This document shows positions 41,406 to 51,972 of a stretch of 64,000 bases of DNA, one piece after another. How positions within the stretch are numbered: the stretch's first letter is position 1; every line of letters starts with the position of its first letter. A model generated the notes under the pieces. That model had not been told where the DNA came from. It made no database searches and saw only the letters and a list, made by a program, of their open reading frames with translations. Origin of the DNA: Monodelphis domestica (lineage: Eukaryota > Chordata > Mammalia > Didelphimorphia > Didelphidae). Position numbers and translations under genes: made by a program. The stretch spans positions 85,714,541 to 85,778,540 of the forward strand of contig NC_077232.1 in assembly GCF_027887165.1 (NCBI RefSeq). Reading direction: 5' to 3'.

Positions 41406-41530
41406 AACCCTGAAAGTCAGTTCAGTGTCTTGAAAAGAGTATCAGATTTAGAGGGAAATGATCTGGGTTTGTGTTCTGGCTCTGACACTAACTGTGACCT
41501 TGGACAAATTACACTCTATGCAGAAGGGAG
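41406..41530 (+). mobile_element. MIR fragment
   Basis: 'gatctgggtttgtgttctgg', 'taactgtgaccttggacaaat'. Confidence 0.65.
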
Positions 41531-42415
41531 GGAACTGTGTGTGTGTAAATTAGGGCCTTTTACCGCAACTGTTGGAATAAGGGTTCCTTGGCTCCGTACA
41601 AGGAATTTAAAAGTGGGGAGGCTATTTGATCAATGTTTAAATTCTTTCATTTGGCAGCAAAGACCCTTCTATATGAATCATTATATGGTAACCCTGCTGC
41701 CTCTGCACTAGGGAAGGAAGAAAGGAAGCCATCCACAAGATTTAGATGTCCAAAGATTTGTTTAAATATATAATTTTTCACATCTAGCTAGAGATGGGAG
41801 TGGAATGCAGAAGATTGGGGAGCAGCTTTAAAGATGACTACTCAGCCTTCCCTCCTTTCCAGTGTGTCAGAATGATGAGGAGGAGGGAATGCATCTCCTT
41901 TCTGACACATTCTTGGGGAGTTTTGAGCACAGTAATTGAAGGGGATGAGAGTGAGAAACTGTAAATGTTCCCTGATTTACAAAGAAGGAAGGACCCATGA
42001 TGCTAGATACAATAGGGCTACTTGAGCCCAAATGGATACTTAATCTGTGAAGTTATTTTTAAAAAGATGGACCATAAATACTTAGCAGATACAAACCAAT
42101 TAATTATCACCTAGTTCCAGGAAGATGGCTCTGGGGTTTTCACTCAAGTGAGGAATTAAATGCCTTATAGAAGTCCAAATGTGTTTGTTTGATCTTGGGA
42201 TTGTACATATGAAATGCCACACACAATGTGTAAATGTGTGCATTCATATATATTCAGCAGCAAACAATAGTGATTGAGTTTTATGTGCTTTGAAGAAAGG
42301 AAAGCACGTTACTGATTTAAAAAAATCAAGCAAAATCATATCCATAAGAAGAATTGTAAAGACCAGAATTATGGAAACCATTGTGGCAATTAAAGTTTTA
42401 TTGTCTCAGCTACTA
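41531..42415. other. single-copy non-coding stretch
   Basis: About 880 bp unassigned, with no repeat or exon recognised. Confidence 0.4.
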
Positions 42416-42419
42416 TATG

Positions 42420-42660
42420 TCATCTAAACTTAGAGGTACTGTAGTATAATAGGAAAAGTCTGGAAACTTGGATTCTATTTCTACCTCATTAGCTGTGTAA
42501 CCATCATCAAGTCACTTTACTACTTCTTGGAGCCTCAGTTTCTTTATCTGAAAAATGAGGATAATAATATTTCTTCTAATCTTAAAGATTTATTATAAGA
42601 AAAACATTACAATCTTTAAAGTGCAATGTACAAATGTGAACTGGGATTAATACACTTTGT
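42420..42660 (+). mobile_element. MIR copy
   Basis: 'ctcattagctgtgtaacc', 'ggagcctcagtttctttatc', 'gaaaaatgaggataataat'. Near full length. Confidence 0.78.
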
Positions 42661-42789
42661 CTTCCTAAATTTAGTACCTTATTGCAATGCTCTGTATACA
42701 TTAGGATGTTGAAATGAATGAACATATTTGAGTTTCGGTTTCTTTACTTATAAAGTGAAAATAATGATGTTTATACTACTTATTTAATG

Positions 42790-42970
42790 TATATCATAGA
42801 TTTAGAGTTGGAAAATACCTTAGAGGTTTTGTAGTTCAATGCCTTTATTCAATTAATGAACCTCCTGGTGCATAGAGGTTAAATTACTTTCTGAAAGTCA
42901 CACAAATAGAGAATTGAATTTGAATGGACGTCCTCTGACTCCAAGTCTGGCATTCATCGCCCCCACCATA
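42790..42970 (-). mobile_element. MIR-like copy
   Basis: 'gagttggaaaataccttagag', 'gcatagaggttaaattac', 'ctctgactccaagtctgg'. Confidence 0.6.
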
Positions 42971-43111
42971 CCACACCATGCTGCATGATATGATGAGAAA
43001 AGCATTCTGAATAATAAAACTCTGTGGAGGTAGAATCTTCTATTATTAGTAATAGTAATAATCACTAATAAGTCTGGTGTATAGTGTAAAAATAATCTAT
43101 ATTAAGTGGCA

Positions 43112-43375
43112 GTGGACAGCGAGGTGTTACAATGGATAGAGTACTGGACCTGAAATGGGGAAGACTCCTCTTCCTGAGTTTCATTCCAGCCTCAGACACT
43201 TCCTAGCTGTGTGACCCTGGGGGAAGTCACTTAATCTTTTTTTGCCTCAGTTTCCTCATCCACCAAATGAACTGGAGAAGAAAATGTTAAACCATTCCAG
43301 TACCTTTGCCAAGAAAACTCTTTTAAAAGGGGTCATGAAGAGTCAGACATGATTGAAAACAACTAAACGACAAAA
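43112..43375 (+). mobile_element. CORE-SINE, tail B
   Basis: Full-length plus copy: 'aatggatagagtactgg', 'ctagctgtgtgaccctggg', 'ccattccagtacctttgcc', 'gagtcagacatgattg'. Confidence 0.93.
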
Positions 43376-43905
43376 ATTAAATGGCAAATTAGGAAACCTA
43401 CTTCATTGTGTTTCCATAACTATTCTTAAGCAGAATTGAGTATGTTTGTGAATCTCATAATTGAAAGAAAAAGTTTCTTAAAAACAATGGAAACAATAAT
43501 TTTCATATAGCCAGTAGCTTATAAAGTACTGTCTTCACAACAGAACTGGAAGGTAGAATGTGCTAGTATTATAGATAATATTCAAGACTGAAAGGTCAAA
43601 ATATGACCTTTCAATTGAATAATTCTCCCAGAATTGTGTTCTTTACAGACCTGATGAACACTCTCTATTCTTTTACCCATCGCATTTCTTTGGATTGTGA
43701 AGTACCCAACATAATGGTGAAATCTTAGAGATGCCAAACCAAATTCTCTCAGCCCTTCAGTTATATATTAAAGCAAGTATAGTTAATTATGTATAATAAA
43801 GTAATCATAATGATTGCAATAGATTGAAAACAATGAGGTAGAATCACGTGAAAGCTAAGAGCTAAAATTAGAGTGGATCAAATTGCCAAATCTAAAAGTA
43901 TAGCA
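43376..43905. other. single-copy non-coding stretch
   Basis: Unassigned, AT-rich. It contains the AGGTCA-type inverted repeat at 43,589-43,613. Confidence 0.4.
43589..43613. promoter_or_regulatory. perfect inverted repeat with AGGTCA half-sites
   Basis: TGAAAGGTCA and its exact inverse TGACCTTTCA are separated by AAATA. Each arm contains the nuclear-receptor half-site AGGTCA (IR5 geometry). Function is not shown. Confidence 0.5.
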
Positions 43906-43906
43906 A

Positions 43907-44080
43907 GGGGCAGCTAGGTGACATAATGGATAAAGTGACAGGTCTGGAGACTGGAAGTCCAGCTTCAAATATGCCATCAGACCCTTTCTAGCTGAATGAC
44001 CCTGGACAAATCACTAGCCTACCCTTTGTCCTTCTGTCTTAAGAGTTGTTAATAAGACAATATAAGGATTTAAAAATAAA
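43907..44080 (+). mobile_element. CORE-SINE, diverged tail A
   Basis: Head 'ggggcagctaggtgacataatgg' in part, CORE 'gaatgaccctggacaaatc', and a shortened, diverged tail. Confidence 0.8.
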
Positions 44081-44635
44081 GTTCTTGTAAATCATTACTG
44101 ATCGAGTTTTCAGGTTCAATGAGGCTGAAACTATCACAAAGTAATAAATGAATGAGGTGATTCAGAAACAATGAAAAACAAAATTCTAGGGGGAAAATCA
44201 TTTGAAACATCTCATTAATAGTTGTTATTAAATCTTAGAATTTCAGCAATCTCTTCACTTATTGAATAAAAGAAAGTACTAGATTAGACTCCAAAGACCT
44301 ATATCCAAGCACCTGGATTTCTTATGTATTAGACACATCCCACGTACTTCACATACAATATACCTCACCTTGATTTCTTCATATGAATAATGGGATCATA
44401 AACTATTGTCAGAACAAGGATTAAAAACCAGCTTATCTCAATTCCAAGACAAGAGTTCCTTTTATTTTTGTAATCTATTGTTATTTGTACATGGCAGCAT
44501 TGTTCAATTAAGATTTTGTAACGACCACTGAATTGGAAGTCAGAAGGTCTGAGTCCAAGTCCAAATTGTGCCACATACTCTCTACCTGATCCTGCACATA
44601 ATATCTGTCGTCTATGCTCCCTTCTCTCCTCTGAC
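44081..44635. other. single-copy non-coding stretch
   Basis: A MIR-like piece lies at 44,515-44,620. The rest is unassigned. The 107-codon frame at 44,365-44,688 (-) is unsupported. Confidence 0.4.
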
Positions 44636-44639
44636 TCTG

Positions 44640-45487
44640 TAAGCCCCCTAGTGTAGGCTCTCATCACTTTATGCCTAGACTGTTGCAATAGCTTGCTTCA
44701 GATATTTCCCCCCACTGACCATGTGATTCCTTCCCCCAATCAATAAATTCCAGTTTTATAGACTCTGTATTATCTGTTGGATCAACTATAAAATCTGTTT
44801 GGATTTCAAAGCCCCTTATTACCTGGCTCTGTCCTATCTTTTCAAGTTTTAATGCACCTTAATCCCCTCCAAGTCTTCTGTGATATAGTGATCCTTTCTG
44901 TTCTTTGCACAGGCCACTTCATCTCCTAACTACAAATATTTTATTTAGTTTAAAAAAAAACCCTTATCTTCTGTCTTAGAATCAATACTTTGTATTGGTT
45001 CTAAGGCAGAAGAGTGGCTAGGGCTAGACATTTGGAGTTAAGTGACTTGCTCAGGGTCACACAGCTAGGAATTGCCTAAGGTCAGATTTGAACCCAGGAT
45101 CTCCCATCTCTGGGCCTGGGGCTTTATTCCCAAAGCCACCTAGCTTCCTCCTCTAGATATTTTTCAATGGCCTTTTCTCATGCCTGGCATGATCTCCTCT
45201 TGCCTCATCCTCCTTTTAGCTTCTATGGCTTCCTTGAAGTCTCAGTTGAAATCTTACCTTCTTCAAGGAACATTTCCCAATTCTTTTTAGTCTTAGGACC
45301 TTCTCTCTGAGACAACTTCCAACTTATCTCATATATATTTTGTTTGTACATGTTGATTCTCACATTAGACTGTGAGTTTCTTGAGAGTGGGACTATTTTC
45401 TTGCTTTTTTCTGTATCACTAACATTTAGCAAAGTGAATGGCACATAGTAGGTACTTAATAAATGTTGGTTGACTGACTTGCACTTG
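44640..45487 (+). mobile_element. L2 LINE 3' region split by a SINE
   Basis: Blocks 44,640-44,950 ('agactgttgcaatagcttgc', 'aaagccccttattacctgg', 'ttctttgcacaggcc') and 45,151-45,487 ('gcctggcatgatctcctc', 'gaagtctcagttgaaatc', 'agactgtgagtttcttgag', 'gcacatagtaggtacttaat'). It ends in the standard L2 terminus. The minus-strand 115-codon frame at 45,223-45,570 lies within it. Confidence 0.87.
44951..45150 (-). mobile_element. CORE-SINE, tail A, nested in L2
   Basis: Full-length minus copy: 'cccttatcttctgtcttag', CORE, and head 'ccaaagccacctagcttcc'. Confidence 0.92.
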
Positions 45488-45609
45488 TTAGGTATATTGG
45501 AATAGGGAATTATTTTATGTTTAAGTAGGTAGCTTCTAAGATCCTTTCCAATTGGTGATTCTGTCCTCAAAGAACCACTGGGAAATTCTATCCCTTTTCT
45601 GTTTACTGA

Positions 45610-45748
45610 TTGATGTTTGGTGTTTAGGTCTTAGGACTTGAAGTCAGGGATTTTAGTTCAAATTCTGCTTCATATTCTTTCAAGTAATATGACTCTTTGG
45701 CAAGTAATTTAATCTCTCATCCTCATTTTCCTTATCTATAAAATAATG
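45610..45748 (+). mobile_element. MIR copy
   Basis: 'ttaggacttgaagtcaggg', 'ctttggcaagtaatttaatc', 'cttatctataaaataatg'. Confidence 0.68.
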
Positions 45749-45749
45749 C

Positions 45750-45848
45750 TCATTGTTGTTCATTCAGTTAAGTCATGTTCAACTCTTCATGATCCCTTTA
45801 TGTAATTTTCTTGGCAAAGATACTAGACTGGTTTGCCATTTCCTTCTT
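45750..45848 (-). mobile_element. CORE-SINE tail B, tail only
   Basis: 'gttgttcattcagttaagtc', 'cttggcaaagatactag', 'tggtttgccatttccttc'. Confidence 0.8.
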
Positions 45849-45993
45849 TTGATGATAACAATAGCACTCATCTAAGGTTAGTGTTACAATTGTTCTATTC
45901 CTTTCATTTTTCTTCTTACTTGAAGAGGACTAATGACATGATGTGGAAATCAAGGTATAGTGGGTTTGAAGAACAAATGAAAGAATTAAATAT

Positions 45994-46224
45994 AATGCAA
46001 CTCTTTTTTTTTAAAAATAAACCCTTACCTTCCATCTTGGAATCAATACTGTGTATTGGCTCCAAGGCAGAAGAGTGGTAAGGGCTAGGCAATGGGGGTC
46101 AAGTGACTTGCCCAGGGTCACACAGCTAGGAAGTGTCTGAGGCCAGATTTGAACCTGGGACCTCCCGTCTCTAGGCCTGGCTTTCAATCCACTGAGCTAC
46201 TCAGCTGCCCCCAATGCAACTCTT
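45994..46224 (-). mobile_element. CORE-SINE, tail A, with 12-bp target-site duplication
   Basis: Perfect AATGCAACTCTT at 45,994-46,005 and 46,213-46,224 flanks a full-length, well-preserved copy. It looks like one of the younger insertions in the window. Confidence 0.96.
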
Positions 46225-46289
46225 AAAAGCACTATACATACCAGTTCTTACTATTATATAGAAATCATGATTTAGTCATGATTATAATG

Positions 46290-46410
46290 AAATAGAGGCA
46301 GAGGTAGGTTAGTGGACTAGGAATCTTTGTGCCTCAGTTTTTTTTTCTCTGTAAAATTAGGGAGTTGGACTAGATAGTTCCCTAAGGTCTCTCTCAGCTC
46401 TAAATCCAGG
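46290..46410 (+). mobile_element. MIR copy
   Basis: 'ctttgtgcctcagttttt', 'gtaaaattagggagttggac', 'ctctcagctctaaatcc'. Confidence 0.7.
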
Positions 46411-46429
46411 GATACCAAATATTTGTCCA

Positions 46430-46770
46430 TTTTATCCACTTTCATGCTTTTGTTCATGCTACTGTTTCTTAGTCATAGACTTCTCTCTCCTGCCCATATT
46501 TTCTGGTGAAATCTCTCCCATTTAAATCAGCTTCAGTGGCACCTCTTCCTTGAAATATTTTTGGTACCTCCAATTGGAATACTTGGAACTCTCATAACTT
46601 TATACCTCATTTATCTATCCATTGTGTTTATTTTGCTTCATAGTTATTTGCCTAGGTGTTTTATCATTCCTACTAGATTCTCAGCCCTTTTAAGTATAGT
46701 GAATGACTCATCCATCTGTTTCATCAGTTCCTATAACTTCATAAATGTTTGCTGATTACTTGTTAAGTTG
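46430..46770 (+). mobile_element. L2 LINE, 3' region
   Basis: 'cagcttcagtggcacctc', 'cttccttgaaatatttttg', 'tactagattctcagccc', 'cataaatgtttgctgatta'. Confidence 0.65.
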
Positions 46771-47284
46771 GACTTCATTGTTTTCCCATCTACTACCTCT
46801 ATTTGAGCTCTTCCCTCCCCCCTATTTTCTACTTTGATTTTGCTCATTTTTTCCTGTATGTTTGATATTTTTCCCTTCATGTTTCTAGCCTGCCCATTCC
46901 CTGTGATCCTCATTCCATTAATTCCCACTTCAAACAAAACATTCTAGAAAGTTTTATGCTTTTAGGCTCTCTGCCACCTGTTTTTCTTTGCTGATTCATG
47001 ATTTTGAATTTCCCTCTCCCTCTTTTTTGTGTCTGCCAAATCTGGATGACTTATTTTCCTTTGGATGATTTGTAAAAGGAAATGGTCATTTCTGAGGCCA
47101 GCTCATCTTTGGGTCAAGGTAGAAGGAAGTTTGTTAATCCTAATTACCTCTTTGCTAGGAGGTTTCTGGCTCTGGAGAAAAATTTCCTAATGCTGACTGG
47201 TTTTCCTGTGAAGCAGACATTCCATGTTATCCTTCTTACCTCTCTCCAGATGGAGTGTCTTAGAAAGACAGTGGTCCTTAGGAG
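46771..47284. other. single-copy non-coding stretch
   Basis: Unassigned. No exon signals. Confidence 0.4.
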
Positions 47285-47285
47285 G

Positions 47286-47540
47286 GTAAGCTAAGTGGCA
47301 CAGTGAATAGAATATGGGTTCTAGAATGAGAAAGATTCATCTTTATGAGTTTAAATCTGGCTTTAGACACTTACTATATGACCCTGGACAAGTCACTTAA
47401 CCTTGATTACCTCAGTTTCCTCATCTATAAAATGAGCTAGAGAAGGAAATGTCAAACCATTCTATCATTTTTGCCAAGAAATTTCAAATAGAGTCACAAA
47501 GAATTGGACATGGCTGAAATGACTGAGCAACAACAACAGA
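47286..47540 (+). mobile_element. CORE-SINE, tail B
   Basis: Full-length plus copy: 'gtggcacagtgaatagaat', 'gaccctggacaagtcac', 'tttttgccaagaaatttc', ending in an AAC-rich tail. Confidence 0.93.
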
Positions 47541-47544
47541 AAGA

Positions 47545-47690
47545 CAAAAGGTTTTGATGTCAGAGGTGGGTTCCAATCCCAGTTCTGCAACAAACTCACC
47601 ATGGCCTTGGGACTCATTTTTCTCTATTGTAAAATATTATTATTAGACTAAATGATCTCAAAGTTCTCTCTTTCAGCACTAATGTGGTTT
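47545..47690 (+). mobile_element. MIR copy
   Basis: 'ggttccaatcccagttctgc', 'ctctattgtaaaatatt', 'ctaaatgatctcaaagttc'. Confidence 0.65.
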
Positions 47691-47779
47691 ATTCTATATT
47701 TAATTCAATTAAATACAAATTGATAAAGATTCTCCTGTGCGCAAAGACAAATATTACCAACAAGAGTTCTGCTACATTA

Positions 47780-47835
47780 TGTAGCACCAGTAGCAGTGGT
47801 AGAAATAGTAGTAGTATACTAGTAGTAGTAGATAC
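47780..47835. repeat. (TAG)n imperfect microsatellite
   Basis: 'agtagcagtggtagaaatag' then 'tagtagtatactagtagtag'. Confidence 0.8.
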
Positions 47836-47899
47836 ATTATGTAAAACTGATAAGTTTCAAGTAGAATATAATTTTAGGAGTAAGAGGTGAGCATAATTA

Positions 47900-48390
47900 A
47901 GGGAATCAGGGAGGAAGTGTCCTGAAGGAAGCTAAGGTTTCTAGAGATGGAGGTGAGAAAATGGTACATTTCAGGTGTGTGTATTGGGTTGGAGGGCAGC
48001 CCCCAGCATGGAAGTGGGGGATGGAACCCCCAAGTTTGAAGGTCAGTCTGGCTAGAACATAATGACTGAAGGAGAGTAATGTAAAATAAATCCAGAGGAG
48101 AGGTAGGCTGGAGTTACATTGAAAAGAGCTTTAAATGCCATGCTGGGAAGTTAGTATTTTATCCAGAATCAGTAGGGAACCATTGCAGATTTTTGAGCAG
48201 GGCAGTGACATGTCCAGACCTGTATTCTTAGGAAGACTGTTTTCACAGGTGTGTGGAGAATGAAATGAGAGAGGAAGACTGTTGTAATAGCTTAGGCATG
48301 AGGACATCAGCACTGAAATTTGCTGCACCAGTGGGTGACTGGAGAATGGAGAGAAGGAGCCTGATGGAACTCCAGAGGCCATTGGATTTA
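47900..48390 (-). mobile_element. L2 LINE, 3' region
   Basis: Complement of L2: 'gagctttaaatgccatgctg', 'gggaaccattgcagattttt', 'gagcagggcagtgacatg', 'gttgtaatagcttaggcatg'. The 87-codon frame at 48,131-48,394 (-) is its decayed sequence. Confidence 0.78.
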
Positions 48391-48520
48391 ACACTCCAGT
48401 TTTTCAGATGAGGCCCATAGAGATGAGATGAGTGACTTGAGCAATATAATAAGCATCAGAGATGAGATTTGAACCTGGGTCTTCTGATTCTAGAACTAAT
48501 ACTCTCTTCAAGCCTCCCCT
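48391..48520 (-). mobile_element. MIR copy
   Basis: 'cagtttttcagatgaggccc', 'gagatttgaacctgggtc'. Confidence 0.68.
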
Positions 48521-48930
48521 AAGGAGTGGGTAGAGATCAAAGATGTTCACTTTCTGCTCAGCTGTCTTCTCAGATCCCCTCTAGTTCTAACATTTTGCCT
48601 AAATAGTTTGTTCTATTTGTAGAACTAGTCCTCTGCATAGGCAAGCAGATGAGTGCCAACATCTTGTGATTTCTCAAGGGAAAGAGGGGCAGGAGTGTCT
48701 CATTCTCCACTGCTCTCTTCTTCCTTCTCAAGAACCCTCTCCTACTTTTTGAATGGCTGAAATTCTACCATTTCTCCCTTAAGGTTTTGAACCCTATTAT
48801 GATATGGATGATATCATATGGATATTAAAATGGATGGATAATAAAACTCAACTTGATAGACTTTGTTTGCAAAAGACATTCATCACACAAATCTTATTAG
48901 TGTGGGTGGTGAAAATATCACTCCAATATT
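48521..48930. other. single-copy non-coding stretch
   Basis: Nothing recognised apart from a short GATGGATA-like repeat at 48,800-48,840. Confidence 0.4.
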
Positions 48931-49055
48931 TCAAATGAGGAAACTGAGACTTGGAGAGTTTAAGTGGCTTGCCCAGCATTATACACCAAGTGAGTATATG
49001 AAGTGACATTAGAACCCAGTTCTGCTGACTCCACCTTTAAATGTGCTATCCACTC
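48931..49055 (-). mobile_element. MIR copy
   Basis: 'aatgaggaaactgagacttgg', 'taagtggcttgcccag', 'agaacccagttctgctgac'. Confidence 0.75.
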
Positions 49056-49154
49056 TTTTTTGTTCTTTTCCTTATTCTCTTTTTTCCTCCCTTCCATCTT
49101 ATCATGAATGAGCATTTATTGAACACCTTAAAGAATTTAGGAAGCATTCTTTAA

Positions 49155-49365
49155 TAGAAAGAGCATTGGGATTTGTTTTAGAAAAGCCTTTTGTTCAAAT
49201 GCTTCCTCCTTCCCCACAGGTAAATCATTTACCTCTGAGCCTCCATTGCCTTATTTATAAAATTGAGATAATAACAATAACAACAATAATAATACCTGTC
49301 ATACATAGCTGGAATATTTATGAAGATGAAATGAGATTACATTTGTACAAATAAAAGCTGTTATT
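49155..49365 (+). mobile_element. MIR copy
   Basis: 'aggtaaatcatttacctctg', 'agcctccattgccttattt', with an internal AAT-rich expansion at 49,265-49,293. Confidence 0.72.
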
Positions 49366-49754
49366 ATTATATACTGGGGATACAAAAAGAGAGGCTTGCT
49401 GCCCTGAAAAATGGAGGTCTAGTTAGGTGAGGCAATCATTTTTAATGGGAAAACTACATAAGAGAGAGTAAAGAAGAGAAATGCCTGTAGAATTTGAAGA
49501 AGGGGCTGGGATTTCTAAATTGCCAGTTTTATTTAGGGCTACACAGTGACACTAGTCTGTGCTTGGTCTTGAAGATTATAGTTCCTGGAGGTACTTCCTA
49601 AAAAGAATCATTAATCTTGCTGTTCCATTTCATTCCTTAGTTCTCTTATTTGTGATATCCTTAAGTCATTAAGATATATGGTTTTTGAAAGAAGAATATG
49701 GAGGGTCTCTGAGTGACTTGGTAGACAGGAGGTCCTGGATCAAATTTATTCCTT
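49366..49754. other. mostly single-copy non-coding stretch
   Basis: Short CORE-like traces only (49,705-49,745). Confidence 0.4.
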
Positions 49755-50530
49755 TTATTCCAGTTAATTAATTATTTTAGAATATTTTTCCCATGGTTAC
49801 ATAATTTATGATTTTTCCCACCCTTCTTCCCTTCTCCTTCCCAGAGATGACAAACATTTCCACTGAGTTACACATGTATCATTGTTCAAAACCTATTTCC
49901 ATGTTATTCATTTTTGTAGTAGAGGGATCTTTTAACATCGAAACCCTAATCATATCCCCATCAAACCACGTGATCGATCATATGTTTTTCTTCTCCGTTT
50001 TTGCTCCCACAGTTCTTTCTTTGAATGTGGATAGTGTTTTTTCTCATAAATTCCTCAGGATTATCCTGAATCATTACATTGCTGCTAGTAGAGAAGTTCA
50101 TTACATTTGATTGTACCACAGTGTTTCAGTCTCTGTGTATAAGGTTCTCCTTGTTCTGCTCCTTTCGCTCTGCATCAGTCCCTGGAGGTCATTCCAGTTC
50201 ACATTGAATTCCTCCAGTTCACTATTCCTTTGAGCACAATAGTATTCCATCACCAACATATACCACAATTTGCTCAGCCATTCCCCAATCGAAGGGCATC
50301 CCCTCATTTTCTAATTTTTTGCTACCACAAAGAGTGTGACCCTAAATATTTTTGTACATTTGTATATTTTTTCCTATTACCTCTTTCTGGTACAAACCCA
50401 ACAGTGCTATGACTGGATCAAAGGGCAGGCAGTCTTTTAAAGCCCTTTGGGCATAGTTCCAAATTGCCCTCCAGAATGTTTGGATCAGTTCACAACTTGA
50501 TCAGCAGTGTATTTGTGTCCCAATTCTTTT
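49755..50530 (-). mobile_element. L1 LINE 3' end including ORF2 end
   Basis: Antisense, about 775 bp: 3' UTR ('tagaatatttttcccatgg', 'gtttttgctcccacagttc') then the ORF2 end to 'caaattgccctccagaatg'. It is 5' truncated at about 50,530, next to the SINE/LTR complex. Confidence 0.92.
50101..50307 (-). pseudogene. L1 ORF2 C-terminal remnant
   Basis: The minus-strand frame contains CPSIGEWLSKLWYMLVMEYY followed by RNSELEEF, the conserved C-terminal end of L1 ORF2. The frame is open over about 60 codons, so the insertion is fairly young, but the endonuclease and RT domains are absent. Confidence 0.88.
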
Positions 50531-50555
50531 TTTATTTTTTTAAAGAATGTGGTAC

Positions 50556-51278
50556 TGTAATATTTATTGAGGAAGATGGGGGGATTGAAAAAAAAACAGG
50601 GTATAAGGAAGGTTTGTAGGAGTGAGGGGAGAGAGGGAATATTGCTTGGTGAGGCAAAGGAGATGCCTCCTGCTGAGAGGAAACAGCAGGGATCCTATAA
50701 GGACCGTTTGTCATTGAATGACTGAACTGATGTTCAGCTCCCTCTATGCCCCAGAAAAGATAGTTCACTTATCTGACTGCGAATTAAAATAAGATAAAGT
50801 TTAATAACCAGTTTGGATTTTAGAGGTATCAGGAAAGAGAGGCAAGGGATGTCCCTAAATAAGGTTGGAGTCTTCCTCAGCTTTGGTGCTAAGGCCAGGC
50901 CTCACAGGCTGGTGGAGGGTTTCTCCCACTTCTGTCCTCTGCACTAGTTTTGTCAATTTCAGAATCTTAGCAGTAGACAGAAAACAACAAGAAAGTCTGA
51001 CCTTCAGAGCTGGTTGGGCTTATGTCTTTGGGCTGAACCAAGAAGAGGAACACCACTCCAGACTGGGTTGAACAAGCTCCTCCCACCTCCAACACCAGGA
51101 AGGAAGTCCAACCAGCAGGAAGGAAGTGCTAGTCACAAGACCCAACTGCCACTTCCAGTTGCCCCTTCCCCCACCAACCTTCAGTCTTGACAATTTCTTC
51201 TCTCTTGATATTCCCACTGTTGCTTGTACCAACACAGTGGCAGAAAGTTCAGAGCTTATTTCTATTTTCCTTTCCACA
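50556..51278 (-). mobile_element. solo LTR of an endogenous retrovirus
   Basis: A 723-bp element with TGT...ACA termini and a 4-bp GTAC target-site duplication (50,552-50,555 and 51,279-51,282). Four bases is typical of class I (gamma-like) retroviruses. Minus orientation is preferred: ATTAAA lies mid-element at about 50,800 and AATAAA near the left end, as read on that strand. No internal retroviral genes remain, so it arose by LTR-LTR recombination. Frames inside it, such as 51,020-51,349, are not genes. Confidence 0.82.
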
Positions 51279-51286
51279 GTACACAG

Positions 51287-51486
51287 TGGGCAGTTGGGTA
51301 GCTCAGTGGATTGAGAGCCAGGCCTAGAGATGGGAGGTCCTGGGTTCAAAGCTGACCTCAGACACTTCCTAGCTGTGTGAACCTGGGCAAGTCACTTGGC
51401 CCCCATTGCCTAGTCCTTACCACTCTTCTGCCTTGAAGCCAATACACAGTATTGATTTCAAGATGGAAGATAAAGGTTTTTTTAAA
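51287..51486 (+). mobile_element. CORE-SINE, tail A
   Basis: Full-length plus copy from 'tgggcagttgggtagctcag' to the tail hairpin (CAATACACAGTATTG) and 'aaaggtttttttaaaaaa'. Confidence 0.96.
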
Positions 51487-51504
51487 AAAGAATGTGGTAC
51501 ACAG

Positions 51505-51705
51505 AACCCTGGACTTGAAATCAGGAGCTCTGTTATCAAATCATGTTTTAGACCCTTATTAGCTGAGTGACTCAGGCCAAGTCATTTAGTTTCATCAGCT
51601 GTAAAATGGGGATATAAATAACACCTCTAGTCAGGGTTGTGAGAATTAAATGAGATAGCACATGTAAAATGTTTTGCTAATCTTAAAAGACTATAGAAAT
51701 GCTAT
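51505..51705 (+). mobile_element. MIR copy
   Basis: 'ttgaaatcaggagctctg', 'gccaagtcatttagtttc', 'agctgtaaaatggggatat', 'agggttgtgagaattaaatg'. Confidence 0.8.
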
Positions 51706-51707
51706 AT

Positions 51708-51786
51708 AAACTATATATATATATATATATATATATACATAAAGCATATATATATATATACTATATAAACTATATAGACTATATAA
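51708..51786. repeat. (AT)n microsatellite
   Basis: A TA run with ACTATATAAAC-type interruptions, ending at the tail of the next SINE. Confidence 0.9.
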
Positions 51787-51972
51787 ACCATATCTTCTGA
51801 TTTAGAATCCATGCTGTGTATTGGTTCCAAGTCAGAAGACATAAGGGGTTGGCAATGGAGATTAAGTGACTTGCCCAGGGTCATACAGCTAAGAAGTATC
51901 TGAGATCAAATTTGAACCCAGGACCCCATCTCTCCTCCTGGCTCTCTATCCATGGAGCCAACTAGCTGCTCT
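51787..51972 (-). mobile_element. CORE-SINE, tail A
   Basis: Minus copy: 'tcttctgatttagaatcc', CORE 'cccagggtcatacagctaag', head 'ccatggagccaactagctg'. Confidence 0.9.

Larger units (their letters stand above)
50542..51504 (+). mobile_element. composite: tail-A SINE target duplication split by a solo LTR
   Basis: The SINE's 18-bp duplication AAAGAATGTGGTACACAG is intact on the right (51,487-51,504). On the left it is broken into AAAGAATGTGGTAC (50,542-50,555) and ACAG (51,283-51,286) by an LTR that duplicated GTAC. The order of events is therefore SINE first, LTR second. Confidence 0.88.

Noticed and set aside
51020..51349. 109-codon minus frame
   Set aside because: It crosses the boundary of a solo LTR and a SINE, so it cannot be an ancestral gene.
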